A DNA stretch of 64,000 nucleotides from Rhynchosporium graminicola. Taxonomy: Eukaryota > Ascomycota > Leotiomycetes > Helotiales > Ploettnerulaceae. Shown piece after piece: positions 26,904 through 39,227 of this stretch. The stretch lies in assembly GCA_900074885.1 (NCBI GenBank), contig FJUW01000027.1, forward strand, positions 62,001-126,000, in the 5' to 3' direction. Position numbers and translations under genes: made by a program. The notes beneath the pieces are model-generated. The model did not search any database. It saw only the letters and a program-made list of their open reading frames with translations, and was not told the DNA's origin. The stretch's first letter is position 1, and every line of letters starts with the position of its first letter.

Positions 26904-27179
26904 TATAACGATATAAGACTCGAGGCAGTATACGAGTAAGAATAAAATAAGTAGAGAGGCTAAGAGCGATCTTATATAGTCTACTACTAAGGAAATAAAA
27001 AGATAAGGAAAGAAAAAGAAGAGAGATAAAGTATAAGGCACCTTATATATATATATCGGTACTAGTCCGATATTATACCGAGTCGGATACTAGTTATACC
27101 GGGATACCTATAATACCTGTGAACTTGGGCCCTAGTATCTGTCCGTCTCCTCGTGTGATATTCAGGTAAGCTGTCGACA
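26904..27179 (-). repeat. 5' LTR of Gypsy family A element
   Basis: 276 bp. In the sense of the element it starts tgtcgacagcttacctgaa. The 12-base block at 26993-27004 (aaataaaaagat on the plus strand) is the exact inverse of the primer site at 26890-26901, as in self-priming elements. Confidence 0.87.
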
Positions 27180-27333
27180 TACTTTGTGCTTAAATTCATA
27201 TAGCAATTAATACCTGCTTATAATATCTAAATTCCAATTAAGAACCGAACTTCTTATTTACTTTACTTTATAGCTCATACTAACCGACGAGCCTATACAC
27301 CGCGTACAAGTCAGAACCAGGAACGTTATATTA
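27180..27333 (+). repeat. Truncated LTR of Gypsy family G
   Basis: This is the right third of the LTR seen at 15807-16173, from tgtgcttaaattcata to gaacgttata. The left part is missing, removed where the family A element abuts it. Confidence 0.8.
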
Positions 27334-28110
27334 AGGCGCTATGAGATAAAACTGGGCCTAGTAGTAAGATTAATTCATTAGTAAATACGACAGACGTAGA
27401 TGCCGTATACTATTACTGATTTCAACTAAGCGAAAAACTCGATAAGATGTAAAGCTCGGCGTAGCTACTATCTTTTATAAAGAGCAAGATAAAGTCAGTT
27501 TTTCAAGCTACTTAGTAGCTTTTACGAGTCAAAACTAATACTTTTAAGATCTCTTTTACTTAATACTTAGTACTTAGTACTATTAAAGGGTAAGATAAGC
27601 TTAGCTTCTTTTCAAGCTACTTAATAGCTTATACGAGTGAAAACTCGTACTTTCAAGACCTCCTATAGTACTTAGTACTTAGTACTATTAAACTACTTAT
27701 ACAGAATCATATCTTTCTCTAAAGGAGATAAGCTAGTAGGCCGCTCTAACTATATAGAGTGGCTTAATACGGCTAGCCTCTATTTAGAGGTAAATAGCTA
27801 TATGTCTTATATAGTCGGTACTAAGACTAAGCCTAGCCGAGCTCTCTACTTCAAATCAGAAGAACGTATTAACGCGCAAGGCGAAAAGAGAGTAGATTAT
27901 AATTCTTACTCTCCGAAGCTAGCAATTAAATACTACTAGAGACTAGCTGATTTTGAGCGTGTAAATAAGAGCGCTTTAAGTGCTATTAAGTCGATTATAT
28001 CACTTGAAAACCTCGATAGATTCAAGGATAAGACTAGCGCAAAAGACCTATAGGAAGCTATTATAGCTACTTATAGTTCTACTAGCCTAGAGGAAATGAA
28101 TAAGTATATA
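27334..28110 (+). pseudogene. Copia gag remnant with a duplicated leader segment
   Basis: About 27735-28110 translates on the plus strand into a Copia-type Gag (NYIEWL-like start, ASLYLEVNSYMSYIVGTK, then DFERVNKSALSAIKSII) with few stops, so this part is less eroded than its neighbours. The leader carries a direct repeat of about 100 bp (27486-27692). The frame ends near 28110 without protease or integrase. Confidence 0.65.
27486..27692 (+). repeat. Direct repeat of about 100 bp, two units
   Basis: Units 27486-27587 and 27592-27692 share ttcaagctactta, tacgagt, actttcaaga-like and tacttagtacttagtactatt blocks in the same order. They lie in the leader of the Copia gag remnant. Confidence 0.75.
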
Positions 28111-29574
28111 AATCTGTCGTATACTTTCTCTTGTTATATATAGTCACGTTATGTCTAATCACCTGTATAGCCTAGTATTATATACTTATATGATCTCCTT
28201 ATATATTTAAAGTAAGCTTTCTCTCTTTCTTCTGAAGAGATAATACTCTTTATAATTAAAATTCAGAGACTACTTTAATTCTCTATCTTCTAATACCTTA
28301 AAGTGATCTTTTACTACTAATAAAGCTTACTTTACTTTTATGTTAGAGTTAAGAGCTATATAATAATATATCGCTTTTAAAGCTACTTATTATATATATA
28401 GAAGTAAAGCTTTTTTCTAGCTTTCGATCACTTAAGTTACTTATTTAGGCTTTTTATAATATATTAATTAAACGTTCTATAAAGCTTATATTAGGTTTTC
28501 AACTACTTAAACTATATCTTTCAACGATCCTTCTAACGACTTACTTAATCTGAGTAATAAGATAATCTATAAGAAGCTAGAGTAATAGCTAGATTAGATC
28601 TCTTATATTCAGTTTATAGCTAGAATAATTAAAGTATAATAATATATCGATCTAGATCTACTGAACTAGGTCTCTCTAGCTGAGATTCTTTAAATCCGAC
28701 TATAACTACTATAAGAGATCGCAGATAGCGAGAATCGAAGCTCTAAAGTAGACTTTAATATAGAAATAAAAGTTTAGAAGCTTAAATTAGTTTAATAAGC
28801 TAAAGAGCAGATCTTCGAACTAACTAGAAGTACTCGAGATACGAGTTAAACACTTAATCTAATTTCGATATATCTTATTCTAGCTAAATCTAAAAAACTT
28901 ATTTTACTTATTGTAATATCTCAGGAAGCTAAAGCAGAGATCGAAAATAAGTAATTTATACTCGATCTCGCTACTAATAGTTAAAAAACTATTATTTATA
29001 CTAAAATCTATATATAAGTAGAGAAGACCATATTACTAACCTACTTAGTTTCTACGATTAATAGATTACTAGCTAAAAAGAGAGTAAACTTTTAATACTT
29101 TCTAAGAGCTTTAAGATAAGAGCTCTATTAAACTAATATAATTATTTAATCTAACGTATAGAAAGCTTATAAGTTTTATCTTATTATAAGAGTATCTACT
29201 AGAAGTAGAAGAAGAAGTAGTAATTTAAACTCTTAAGCTTAGATTATTAAACTTTCATCTCTAATCAGAGATTTTATACTTTATAAGGTCCCGGATATCT
29301 AAGGATCTCTAAGAATGATAGACTTCTTTAATATAATTAAATATTTCGATTACCTCTAGGTAATTATCTTTCTAGTTAAGTATTAAAGAGCTAAGCTATA
29401 GAGAAAACTCTCGCTATATACTCTTAACGAGTTTACTAAGGAATTCTATATAAATTAAGTTAATTATATATATTAGGAGTTTTAAAGCGATATAAGGAAA
29501 GGTTAAAACGTTTTCTTAACGCTTAGATCTCGAGTTAATACTAATATTAGCTTATCTTATATTACTACTAGTAG
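28111..29574. other. RIP-degraded sequence, not recognised
   Basis: This AT-rich, stop-filled sequence lies between a Copia gag remnant and a Gypsy family A fragment. Short plus-strand stretches look protein-like (Leu/Lys/Glu-rich), but I recognised neither a transposase nor a retroelement domain. Confidence 0.4.
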
Positions 29575-31266
29575 ATCAGAATAGAATCTAATTAGATATT
29601 ACTAATTATCTTTATATAATTAGAAGATAACTCTAGCTATTATACTATTAGAAGTATTAGTTTCTAGTTTAGTTTATAACTCTAAGTCGAAATAGTATAC
29701 TTTCTATACTAATAGTAGCTATTACTATAGCTCCTCGAAGGATTTCTTATAATTATTAGTAAAATTCTATAATAATATAGGCCTAGTAAGTATTAAGAGA
29801 GGTTTAGCGATAAGGCCGCAATTTTGAATAAATTAATAGTAAAAACTATAGAATCCTAAGAAGGATTTTATAGGAATTACTATTTCGAGGTATTTCTAGT
29901 TCACTAATAATACTACTTTCTCAAGGTCTAGCTCGATTCCGTTAGTAATAACGATATATCTAAGGTATTTAGTCCGAGTAATATGAAATTCGCTCTTTTT
30001 AATATCTACTTAAAGTCTAATATCTATTAAGTATTATAATACTAATTTAATATATTCTTTATACTCTTAGAGCGTTTCCGAGTATATAAGAATATTATCT
30101 AAGTAAGCTATATAGAAATCGTTCAGATAGTCTAATAGTATATTATTTATATATCATTAGTATGTATCAAGTCTATTATAAAAGCTAAAAGATAGTATAT
30201 TATATTTATAAGACCTAAAGCAGGTTCGGAAAGTAATATAATTCTCTAATTCAGGGTTTATATAGATATAATTAAATACTACTCGGATATCTAGTTTAAT
30301 AAAAACTATAGCTTTAGATATACGGATTAAGAGCTTATCGATCCTACGTATTAAGTATGAATCCTTTCGAATAATCGTATTAAGTTTATAATAATCGATA
30401 TAGAAGTAAATGCCTCTATCGGCCTTTTTAATAAATAGTATAAGTAATATGAAAGGACTTTAACTAGATTTAATAAATCCTTTATCTAAGTTCTTTATAA
30501 GATACTCCTTAGTTACTTATAGTTCCTCTATAGACTATTAATATAAAGGCGAATATACGTTAGATAATAGTTCTTCTAGAATAATTTCATAATCATATAA
30601 GCGATATAATAGAAGAATATTGGAATCCCGCTTAGAAAAAGCTTCCTTAAAAATATCATACTTATTCTGATAGTTTTTCGACTATAAGTCGTTTAGTATT
30701 AGGATCCATAGAAGACTTGGTATCTAAGCGATCTCATAAGATATAATCTATCTTATAAATACTAATAAAGAATAATTCGAAGCTTTCGCGTTTCATATTA
30801 AAGTAAAAAGCTATAATACTAATTTAGTAAATCAGAACTAGTTTCTAGATCCTTAAAAGTTAAGAAGTATACTTATGATAAGGTTTTAGCGCGAGTACTT
30901 TTCTTAATAATTTCAGAATAGAAAGGAGTTCGGATTCCTTAGTAGTAAGCGGGAATAAGTTAAATAATAAAGATAATATATTAATATACTATATCGCTAC
31001 TATTTTAAGTAATTAGTATTAATCTAACTAATTTATAGTTAAGTCTTGTATATTAGTATCGATTTAGTAAGATCGATTAATATTAGGTCGATAAGGTAAT
31101 AGAGTTATGATTATCTCCTTATCGTATCAGAAGATAGCTAGATATTATTCCGACTATAGTAAGTTATAATAAAGCGTATCAAAGTTTAACTTAAAATCAT
31201 TATATCTATTTAATATTAATAATTATATCTTATTATCCTAAATCGAGAAGAATGAAAGAGCAGTTA

Positions 31267-31469
31267 TGTGACGGCGCATGGTATACGTGGCAGATACGGG
31301 CTAGTATCGGTGCCATAGGCATACCCTCCTTATATATATAGACGTATAGACTCCTTTAGAGCTCTGTATCTTTCTGTTTCCTTCGTACTAGACTATTAAG
31401 GATCGTTCTTAACCTCCCTACTTGTTTTATTACTGCTCGTATACTGTCTAGAGCCCTTGTATCGTTACA
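31267..31469 (+). repeat. Solo LTR of the gag-only element family, target duplication AGTTA
   Basis: 203 bp, from tgtgacggcgcatggta to atcgttaca, flanked by AGTTA on both sides (31262-31266, 31470-31474). It is close to 6956-7157 and keeps more CA/TG than the surrounding Gypsy, so it arrived after most RIP in that host element. Confidence 0.93.
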
Positions 31470-33535
31470 AGTTATAAATACGCTTACCATTGATAGAAAA
31501 GTATAAACATATAAAATATGTAATATAAGTTCTAATAAACTATTAGAAACTATATATTAGAATAGAATAGAATAATAGCTCGATTTTAATAGTAAGAGGC
31601 TCTAATAATCATCTAGTAAGAGTACGATTAATAAACAGGTATCTATTCGCTCCGGTATCGATTAAGCTATTTATAGAGACTCTTAGCCTATTTATACTAA
31701 CTATAGTTAGATATATAAATTACTTACCTCTTATTAAGAAGTTAAAATTAAGATTAAAGAAGTTATATTTATATAAACCTAAAAAGGAGTTTTTACCTAA
31801 GCCTTATTATTTCCCTCTTATATTAGTTCAGATTCAGGGGGTATATCTTCTATTACCTCTTCGGTCGCTCTTTCCTCTTCCGGAAATTCGTCGATTAATT
31901 ATACCTTAGATAAGTTAGAGCAATCTAGCTTAATATAGCTAAGCTATCTATAACTATAATACCTAAGGAGTTCTCCGGTCGAGGTAGCAGGGCGTTTTAG
32001 CGTAAAGGAAGTACTAGCTTATACTAAGGTAAAGGTATATATATATAGTATAAGAGTAGTTTATCGAGGGGCTAAGCTTAAGGACCGGTAAGGAGTAGAA
32101 GTAAAAGAGATTATTATAATAATAGTAAGCTTATAGTATTATACTTAAGTAATAGTTGTCTCGGGATAAGTACGTTTCGAGTTATAGTAATACTTAATAT
32201 TAAAAGAAAGGAGTAATCTAACTATAGAAGCGTAATCCTTATTCTATATTAGTCTAATAATAAGAGTTAAAGCGCGTAAAGATAAGATAATCTTATCTTA
32301 TATATAAAAGAATTACTCTTTCTTTTTAATTTTATTTTAGATAATAGCACTTTAAAATCGATTATAAAACTTAGCGAAAGTCTCGCGAGTATAACTAAGT
32401 TATTATATTTCTAAGCGATGAAAAGTATCATAATAATTATTTTCTTCTAAACTAGTAAAAAAGTTCTCCTCTAATAAAGAGATTATTTTATTACTAATCT
32501 TAAACTTATTAATAAAGTACCAAAGCGTAGGATACTTCTTAGCTAATCTAGTAACTAGTCCTTATATAAGAATACGCCGGAAGAGGTCTATAAGGTAATG
32601 GTTAGCGTTTATAGCTAGCCGGTCTTATATTAATACTCTCTATTAGAGGAAAGTAGAGTCCGATCTATTATCTAGGGGCAAGATCTTCTCTATAAGATAA
32701 GACTTCCTAGGGCTTAACTCTACTGATTCGGCACTAGGAGAGAGCGATAGTTTATTAGGAATAGTATCCTCTCTTTTACTAATACGTATTAGAATAGAGT
32801 TTACTAGCTTATTAAACTCCGGAATACACGGAAATTGTAATAATAGCCCTAGTAGAACAGGCGAAGATAAGCGAAAGACTCCTATAAGGAACCTATCTTA
32901 TATAGAGATTAGTCTATCTATAGTATCTTCTAGAGAGTTATTTTTTTCCTCTTATTTCGCTAATTATTGTAAGAGGAAATAGATTAGATTCGAGTTATTT
33001 ATAGAAGTAGGAATACTTAGTAATTATACTCCTAGTAAGTTTCGCTCTTATTTTCCTTTTCCTCTTAGTTAATACTTCCTTAATAAGATATTAATATTCT
33101 TTGGTATAGAAGATATTTAAAGTAAAGGAAAGTATAATAGATTAAGTTCAGAAGTAAAGTAAGAGAGATTAAGTCAATTTCCTTTAGAACTAAAGGAGTC
33201 TTTAGTTTATTAGTTAAAAGCTATAATAATAGCTTAAAAAGAAGTATATTAAGGCTATTTCGACGGGGATACGTAGAAGTTAAAGTTCCGAGGTATTTAT
33301 TATACTGTCTTTAAAATCTATCTATAATTCCTTTATATTAAGAGAGTTATTCAAAGAGTATTAGCGAAGAACTCCTCTATTATACTATTTATAATAAGCT
33401 GAATTAAACCCTGATTTATAGCTATCCGAGAGATATCTAGAATCTCGGCTATATACGAGTAGTTATCGAATAACTAACTTAGTAAGTAAGATATTGTATT
33501 AAGCTATCTCTAACTATTTTAATCTTCTTATTTAA

Positions 33536-33813
33536 TATTACGATATAAGACTTAAGGCGATATACAAGTAGAGAGAAAATAAGTAGGGAGTCTAAGAGGG
33601 ATCTTATATAGTTTATTACTAAGGAAATAAGAAGATAAGGAAGAAAGAAGAAGAGAGATAGAGTATAAAGCACCTTATATGTATATACTAGTACTAGTCT
33701 GATATTATATCGAGTCGGATACTAGTTATACTAGGATACTTATAATACCTATGAACTTAGGCCCCGGTAGCTATCCTTCTTCTCATATGATATTCAGATA
33801 AGCTTTCTTTATA
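33536..33813 (-). repeat. LTR of Gypsy family A
   Basis: 278 bp, opposite orientation to 18641-18918. The right end reads gctttctttata, which differs from other copies at several positions. Confidence 0.8.
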
Positions 33814-36800
33814 ATTACCTAGATCTTAGGATTAATACGGAATTAGCTAAATACTTCATCGATTAGATTAATTATATATACTTAATATTACTAAGTACTA
33901 ATATACTATTAGAACCCGAATATAACTCCTTTAATTTAATCGAGAAATTATACTAATCTAATTAAAAATCGTTCTCTAGTAAACAGAATATAATAGAAAA
34001 TAGTCATATTATTAATAATAGCTTATTACATTATAATATTTATCTATACGTATAATACTATACTTTATTATATATTTATTTAATTAGTAAAGTCTATAAT
34101 TAAGTTTCTTCCGCCTATCTAAATACTCGTAAGACTACTGAAATAATTACTACTTATTATTACTAGAAAGGACTCGTATTAGATATAAAATAGTATACTT
34201 ATAATTACTACTCTTATTAGTACTCTTATCTGAAGCAGATAAAATAGTAAGGATTCCTCTACTTATTACTAGTACTTAGCTATCCTATCTAGGACTTAGC
34301 TATAGATTTTAAGGATTTCCTGCTTAATAATTAAGGATTTAATAGGATTTTTGTATTTATCGATTACTTAGGGAAGGACTTTATATTAGTATTATACTAT
34401 TATAATATCGATACCCGCGAGATAGTTACTCTATTTATCTAATAGATATATCGTTTCAGATATACCTCTAAGTTAATTATATCTGATCGAGGAGTATAGT
34501 TTATCTTCTTCTTCTAATAAGAATTTTACTATATAATTAGAGTTAAGATTAAGCTCTCTATCTCTTTCTACTAGTAAACTAATAGATAAATAGAGATTAT
34601 AAACTAGTATACTAACTAATGCCTTGGACTTTTCGTTGATTACTACTGGAGTAACTAGGGCGAACTACTACTAATAATAATCGCGCCTAAGTAACCCTAC
34701 TTTATGATTCTATCGGTATAGCGCTATATACCCTTAAGTATAGTATACTACTACAGAATAGCTAGGATTAGAAGTAACTTATTATATTAATATTATAAGA
34801 GAAGATTAATCATATTAATACTAAATCTTTAGCTAAATATACTAAATTAGCTATCGAGTTTATAAAAGCTCATATACTAGCTACTTAGTAAAAGATAAGC
34901 GCTATAACTGACTAGAAATAGTATAATATCGACTAGGAAGTTAGAGATAAGGTATTTCTCTCTATAAGGAACCTTAAGAATTAATAACTAAGTAGGAAGC
35001 TATCTAGCCTCTAAGTAGGATTATACTAAGTCCTAGCTAAGATTAGATACTCTTATAAGCTAGATTTACTTTCTAGATCTTCTATATATAATATATTTAC
35101 CTCGGAATTACTCTTTAAAGACTTAGACGACTTATTACTAAGCTAGAAACTACTAAATCTACCTTTAAAGATTATCGCTAGTTAAGAAGAATAAGAGTTA
35201 TAAGATATACTTACTATATAGCTCCTAAGAGATAACCTAAAGTATTAAGTTAGCTAGCTAAGCTATAACCTAAAGTATTAAGTTAGCTAGCTAAGCTATA
35301 ACCTAGACTTAACTTAGTATAACACTTCTAATCTAATAAGTACTCTATATAAGCTCAGAGACTTCTATATTACTAACCTAAGTAAACCGGGACCTCTATA
35401 TAAACTTAATTAATAGATTAAGACTTAGGAAAATAGAATAAATAACTATAGTTACTCAGAGGATAAAAAACTATTATAGATATTAGTATTAAAATTTATT
35501 ACTAAGGATAATCCCCTGATTATAATTTATAATAGCGCTATATCTAAAACTCTATTTCCTCTACTACTTCTACTTTACTAGCTTTCTCCCCTAAGGCTTC
35601 TAGAACTTTCAGAATATCTAGAATATCTAGAACTAGAACTATTCTATCTAACTCCTTATCTAAATTTAATAATATAGCTCTAGTAGTAGATCAAGTATAA
35701 TAGCTAATCCTATAGGCTTTCTTCTTTAGAGAGAGTCTAAGACTATCTAGATCTAACGCTATCTTAGAACTAGATAGTAAATTCCTCTTTCCTTTAGTAT
35801 TAGATAATATAGCTTAGAATATAGCTTTCTTCGCAAATTCCTATATAATTATATTTAACTCTTTCGTTTACTTTATTACTATTTATACTACTACTTTAGA
35901 TTTCGCTAAATCTATTATTAAAGTATCTAAATCCTATATTATATTACTATTACACTAGTATTAGAGGTTTCTAGAATATTAACTTATTACTTTAATAAAC
36001 TCTAACTCCTTAAATACTTTCTCTATAGATCTTCTTAAAGCTTAAGTCTCTACTAATTATATAGTAGTAATCTCTAACGTAATAGTAAGAGTAGTAGATT
36101 TCGCGAGATAATAGATCTGATTAATAGCTTTATAAGTAGCTATAATACTGCCCTGATTTAGCTCCGGATCTCTAGTTTCGCTACTTAGAAGTAAACTAGA
36201 TAAAATAATATACTCTATATTAATATAATTAAGTAATTATAACATATTAATATATATAACTATATTTAAGTTTAACTAACTTATATACTTATAGTTACTC
36301 TTTAATACTAAATAATACTTATAAAGCTTAGAGTTACGCTTATTAAATAAATATAAAAGTTCGAGGATAGAAGTATTATTATACTTTAGCTTAAGGAAGG
36401 CGCGAATATATCATAAGTAATATATATAATATACTACTGAAAGAGTACCGGCGGAAACTAGTAAGAGTGTTATAGGTATTAGCGTTATAGATCTATGAAA
36501 CTCTTATACCTTATCTTAAGACTATCCCTAACTCTAAGGCAGATAACTTACTAGTAATAAGAGGAAGATTTATTAGATCGATTGATATATAAGATTATAG
36601 TAATACTACTATAGTAGTTAGTAATAATACTTACTCTAGTAACTATATTATAGTTTAGGAAGAAGTATACGTATAGTTTAAGTAGTTAGTATAGCTGAAG
36701 AAGAAAAGCTCTAATATTAATAAACCCTTTCCTTTATATATCTTACGCTTTACTTAAACTTAACTCCCGCTGTAAATAGATAAAGTAAATATAGCTTACT

Positions 36801-36926
36801 GCTCGATTTAGAAGCTATAACTAATATAGTACTATTATAGTAATATAACTAGTTAGTACCTAATAAAGAATTTACTACTATTAAAGAGCGGCTAATATAC
36901 CGCCTTGAGTCTTGTGTCATTATAAG
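33814..36926 (+). mobile_element. 3' half of a Gypsy family A copy (integrase to LTR stub)
   Basis: The plus strand reads integrase from about 34.1 kb (Zn-finger region, then IDYLGKDF-like core segments), a chromodomain-like end near 35.36 kb (LRDFYITNLSKPGPLYK), then the antisense frame on the minus strand (about 36645-35530). Only the last 30 bp or so of the 3' LTR remain (near 36897-36926, taccgccttgagtcttgtgt), so a deletion removed most of it. A 47-bp near-perfect tandem duplication lies at 35235-35305 (gctagctaagctataaccta block). Confidence 0.75.
35530..36645 (-). pseudogene. Antisense frame of Gypsy family A, second copy
   Basis: This is the homologue of 20180-21118 on the strand opposite to the local pol. 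The frame keeps the YYLAKSATLTITLE block, the helical middle and the Lys/Ser-rich tail with RIP-type stops. It lacks the 1-bp deletion seen in the other copy. Confidence 0.6.
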
Positions 36927-36948
36927 TAATAATATCTAATAAGATTTT

Positions 36949-37382
36949 TGTTGGATTTGTAACCAGTACCTGCATCGGTACCTTGTATCTGTACCTTGTC
37001 AGTACATGGTATTTATACCTAGTGCAGTACCTTGCGCATGTATCTTGTTGTTCATAGTACCTACACCCTATACCTTGTCAAAAGCCTATACCACGCATAC
37101 TCTATTAGAGTTACTATAAAGGTCCTCGATAGAGTTCTGCTAAACACTAGTACATATGTCGTACTTCTATAGGTCTCTTCTTACGAAGTACGATTCTACG
37201 GTATACGTATCCTCTTTTATGGAGTTCTGTATAATATAATATAGAATATTTTAGAGAGCTCAAATAGCTATATAAGTAGCTAGAATCTCTCCAGTAGTTA
37301 GCTCTCTCTAAGTAAGCAAAGCAATTCAAGTTGATCACGTACTATTCTGACCTTTGGTCGATTTCCACCTTCAACTTTCATA
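36949..37382 (+). repeat. LTR-like repeat, copy 2 of the tgttggatttgtaacc family
   Basis: It aligns with 17858-18325 from tgttggatttgtaaccagta to cttcaactttcata. It is shorter in the GTACCTTG part. The left flank is a Gypsy LTR stub and the right flank is Copia RNase H, so the copy sits at a junction between two older elements. Only part of it shows RIP. Confidence 0.6.
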
Positions 37383-37787
37383 CTTTCTAGCCTAGAAGTA
37401 GAGCTTATAGCTACGCCTGATAGCTATAGAGAGGCGGTCTGGTTAATAAAGCTATAGAGAGATCTAGCGATTATAATACTATAGCTACTTATCTTATACC
37501 TTAATAATAAGGGTATAGAAAGCCTTACTAAGGAGCGAAAATTCTATTCTAAAGCTAAAAGTGTCGATATACGTTACTTCTTCATCCGAGGATAGGTTTT
37601 AGGTGGTAAATTAGTAGTAAAATATATCCTGGGAAAAGATAATTTAGCAGATAGCCTTACTAAGGCTCTAGATACAACTGGTTTAGAGCGCTATAAGAGC
37701 TATATAGGTTTACTATATAGAGAGGTTATACGAAAAGGCCAGAAAAGTTAATAATTACTTGATAGCTTAGTATAGATTAAGGCTACT
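37383..37787 (+). pseudogene. Copia RNase H C-terminal remnant
   Basis: The plus strand reads SSLEVELIATPDSYREAVWL (RNase H of the Copia type), then IRYFFIRG and KDNLADSLTKALDTTGLERY, the usual end of Copia pol. The frame has few stops. The rest of the element is missing to the left. Its own 3' LTR was not identified. The miniature element at 37788 is inserted just beyond the stop region. Confidence 0.75.
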
Positions 37788-38325
37788 TGTAATGGGCACG
37801 TGATAGTCGGTTGTATATATACGGTGTTAGGCGTGTTCAGCGTGCGCTGAATATTATGATCTTTTAGTCTAGATAGTATAGTTAATATAAGCCGAACCTT
37901 AACCTTATTACAGAATGTTCAGCGCATCTAGTCTTCTAGTAGAGTACCTCTGAGTATAGCTAACGTAGGCGCCCTTAAGCGAGAAGCTAGACGAGTAAAG
38001 CTAAGCGAGCGAGCGTAATATAACATATTTAAACTACTTACGTTAAGCTAATAAAGAGTAATAATATCGATTATAAGATCTCTTACGTTAGTATATACGT
38101 TATAACCCTTAGGGGTTTAACGTAGCATATTAGCCGGGCGAGTCATGATAATTCTCCGGCCTAAGGCGCTCGAGGACCAGCTTACTAAGAGGGGAGATAT
38201 TATAATAGGCACGTGATAGTCGGTTATATATATACAGTATTAGGCGTATTCAGCGTGCGCTGAATATTATGATCTTTTGGTCCAGATAGCGTAGTTGATA
38301 TGAGCCTAACCTCAACCCCGTTATA
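37788..38325 (+). mobile_element. Miniature LTR element (TRIM-like, 538 bp)
   Basis: Two 125-bp LTRs (37788-37912 and 38201-38325) enclose only 288 bp with no coding capacity. Both ends are fixed by a perfect CTACT target duplication (37783-37787, 38326-38330). The internal part begins with a primer site complementary to the LTR interior and ends with a polypurine tract (aagaggggagatat) just before the 3' LTR. The same purine tract and LTR start (tgtaata-g) occur in the Gypsy at 53230-60073, a plausible source of the enzymes. The 3' copy carries more C-to-T changes than the 5' copy. Confidence 0.9.
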
Positions 38326-38729
38326 CTACTATACTAGTAGTTTGCGGTACTCTTATACTATAACGTAAGCCGAGAGGCTGCGGAGTAGCTGAACTCCTTA
38401 GAAAGGAGACGTAGGCGCTACATACGCTATATGAGCGTATATTATAGGAGTTAATAAGGCTGCAGCACTAGATTGGCAATAGTACTAGAATCAGTACTAG
38501 AATTAGTACTAGAATAAGTACTTGAATTAGTATTCGAATTAGTACTATATAGAGTGTCGGAAAAGCGGGTATATCAGAAATTAGTATAGATATAGCTATA
38601 CTTAGAACTACTATTACTTAGTGTACACTATATACTTAGCATATCATACTAAGTGCAGAGTTTTCCGTCTATCTGTCTAGTACTAAGTATTAATGTAATT
38701 CTATTAAAGATAGATCCTGGGATATATCT
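38326..38729. other. AT-rich boundary between retroelements and gene island
   Basis: The first part is RIP-like. It contains a 12-bp tandem repeat (38481-38547), and no gene is seen. Base composition shifts to that of the gene island near 38.7 kb. Confidence 0.5.
38481..38547 (+). repeat. 12-bp tandem repeat, about 5.5 units
   Basis: Units vary around agtactagaatt. The last two have accumulated changes (agtacttgaatt, agtattcgaatt). Confidence 0.85.
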
Positions 38730-38866
38730 CGTCTTATATTCGGCGACTTGAGCAGCTTGAATATTCTGTCACAGGAGGATAAGGTTGTCGGAGTTTTTGA
38801 TTGGGAGACCGCTGGATAGTATCCAGCCTACTGGGAGTACACTACTACAGTGCAAGCTAAGCACAG
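38730..38866 (+). pseudogene. Fragment of a fungal APH-type phosphotransferase gene
   Basis: One plus-strand frame reads GDLSSLNIL, a short linker, GVFDWETAG, stop, YPAYWEY. This is the signature of fungal aminoglycoside-phosphotransferase-like kinases (HGDLxxxNIL catalytic loop, then the DWExAGWYPxYWEY metal-binding region). The stop at 38817-38819 (TAG) stands where the family has Trp, which fits a TGG-to-TAG change. The catalytic His before GDL is lost (Phe). Nothing further of the kinase is recognisable on either side, so this is a relic, not a working gene. It marks the left edge of the island. Confidence 0.75.
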
Positions 38867-39227
38867 ATTTTTTTTAAGAAAGATCAAATTAACAGGCTCT
38901 TAAATCTATTGCTGATGGAGCAGGATATACAGAAGATTCGTTAACTATATTTCGGGGACTTCTGAGCGTCCACTCCAATACTAAATACTATTGAACTTCC
39001 TTCTAGTGTCATTGCGAAGACGAACAAATAAATATGGGTGTGCCTCACCAGGAGGAGCGTTTCTCTGACATTTCAGAGAGACATTCTGAAGAAACAGGAC
39101 TTTATCACAGTTTTATGTAGCTATCAATACCGTACACCGGGAATCATCTCTGTTTCTCTGTTATAGACAAGGTACTGAAAACCGCAGAGGTCCCAACAAG
39201 ATCGCGGTCATCCCTATCAATACCCTG
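38867..39227. other. Gene-free spacer
   Basis: The spacer has normal base composition with no clear RIP and no supported frame. It probably includes the 3' untranslated region of the minus-strand gene ending at 39228. Confidence 0.4.

Larger units (their letters stand above)
19390..27179 (-). mobile_element. RIP-mutated Gypsy family A element (7.8 kb) with both LTRs
   Basis: Read on the minus strand: 5' LTR 26904-27179, primer site at 26890-26901, Gag remnant (about 26.7-25.4 kb), retropepsin near 25.0 kb (SLIDTRAN, from DTGAN), reverse transcriptase with YLNNILIYS near 23.65-23.69 kb, RNase H, integrase (about 22.6-21.9 kb), a chromodomain-like end near 21.3 kb, then an antisense frame and a purine tract (aggggggag, near 19663-19672) before the 3' LTR 19390-19658. 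RIP stops are everywhere. The flanks atatt and tactt do not match, so the ends may come from recombination rather than one insertion. Confidence 0.85.
29575..33813 (-). mobile_element. 5' half of a Gypsy family A copy (LTR to reverse transcriptase)
   Basis: It aligns block by block with 23150-27179 of the better copy. In minus-strand sense: 5' LTR 33536-33813, Gag remnant, protease near 31.65 kb, reverse transcriptase to about 29.58 kb, where homology stops abruptly. It is more eroded than the copy at 19390-27179. A solo LTR at 31267-31469 splits it just before the protease. At 33813 it abuts a 3' half of the same family in the opposite orientation. Confidence 0.8.
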
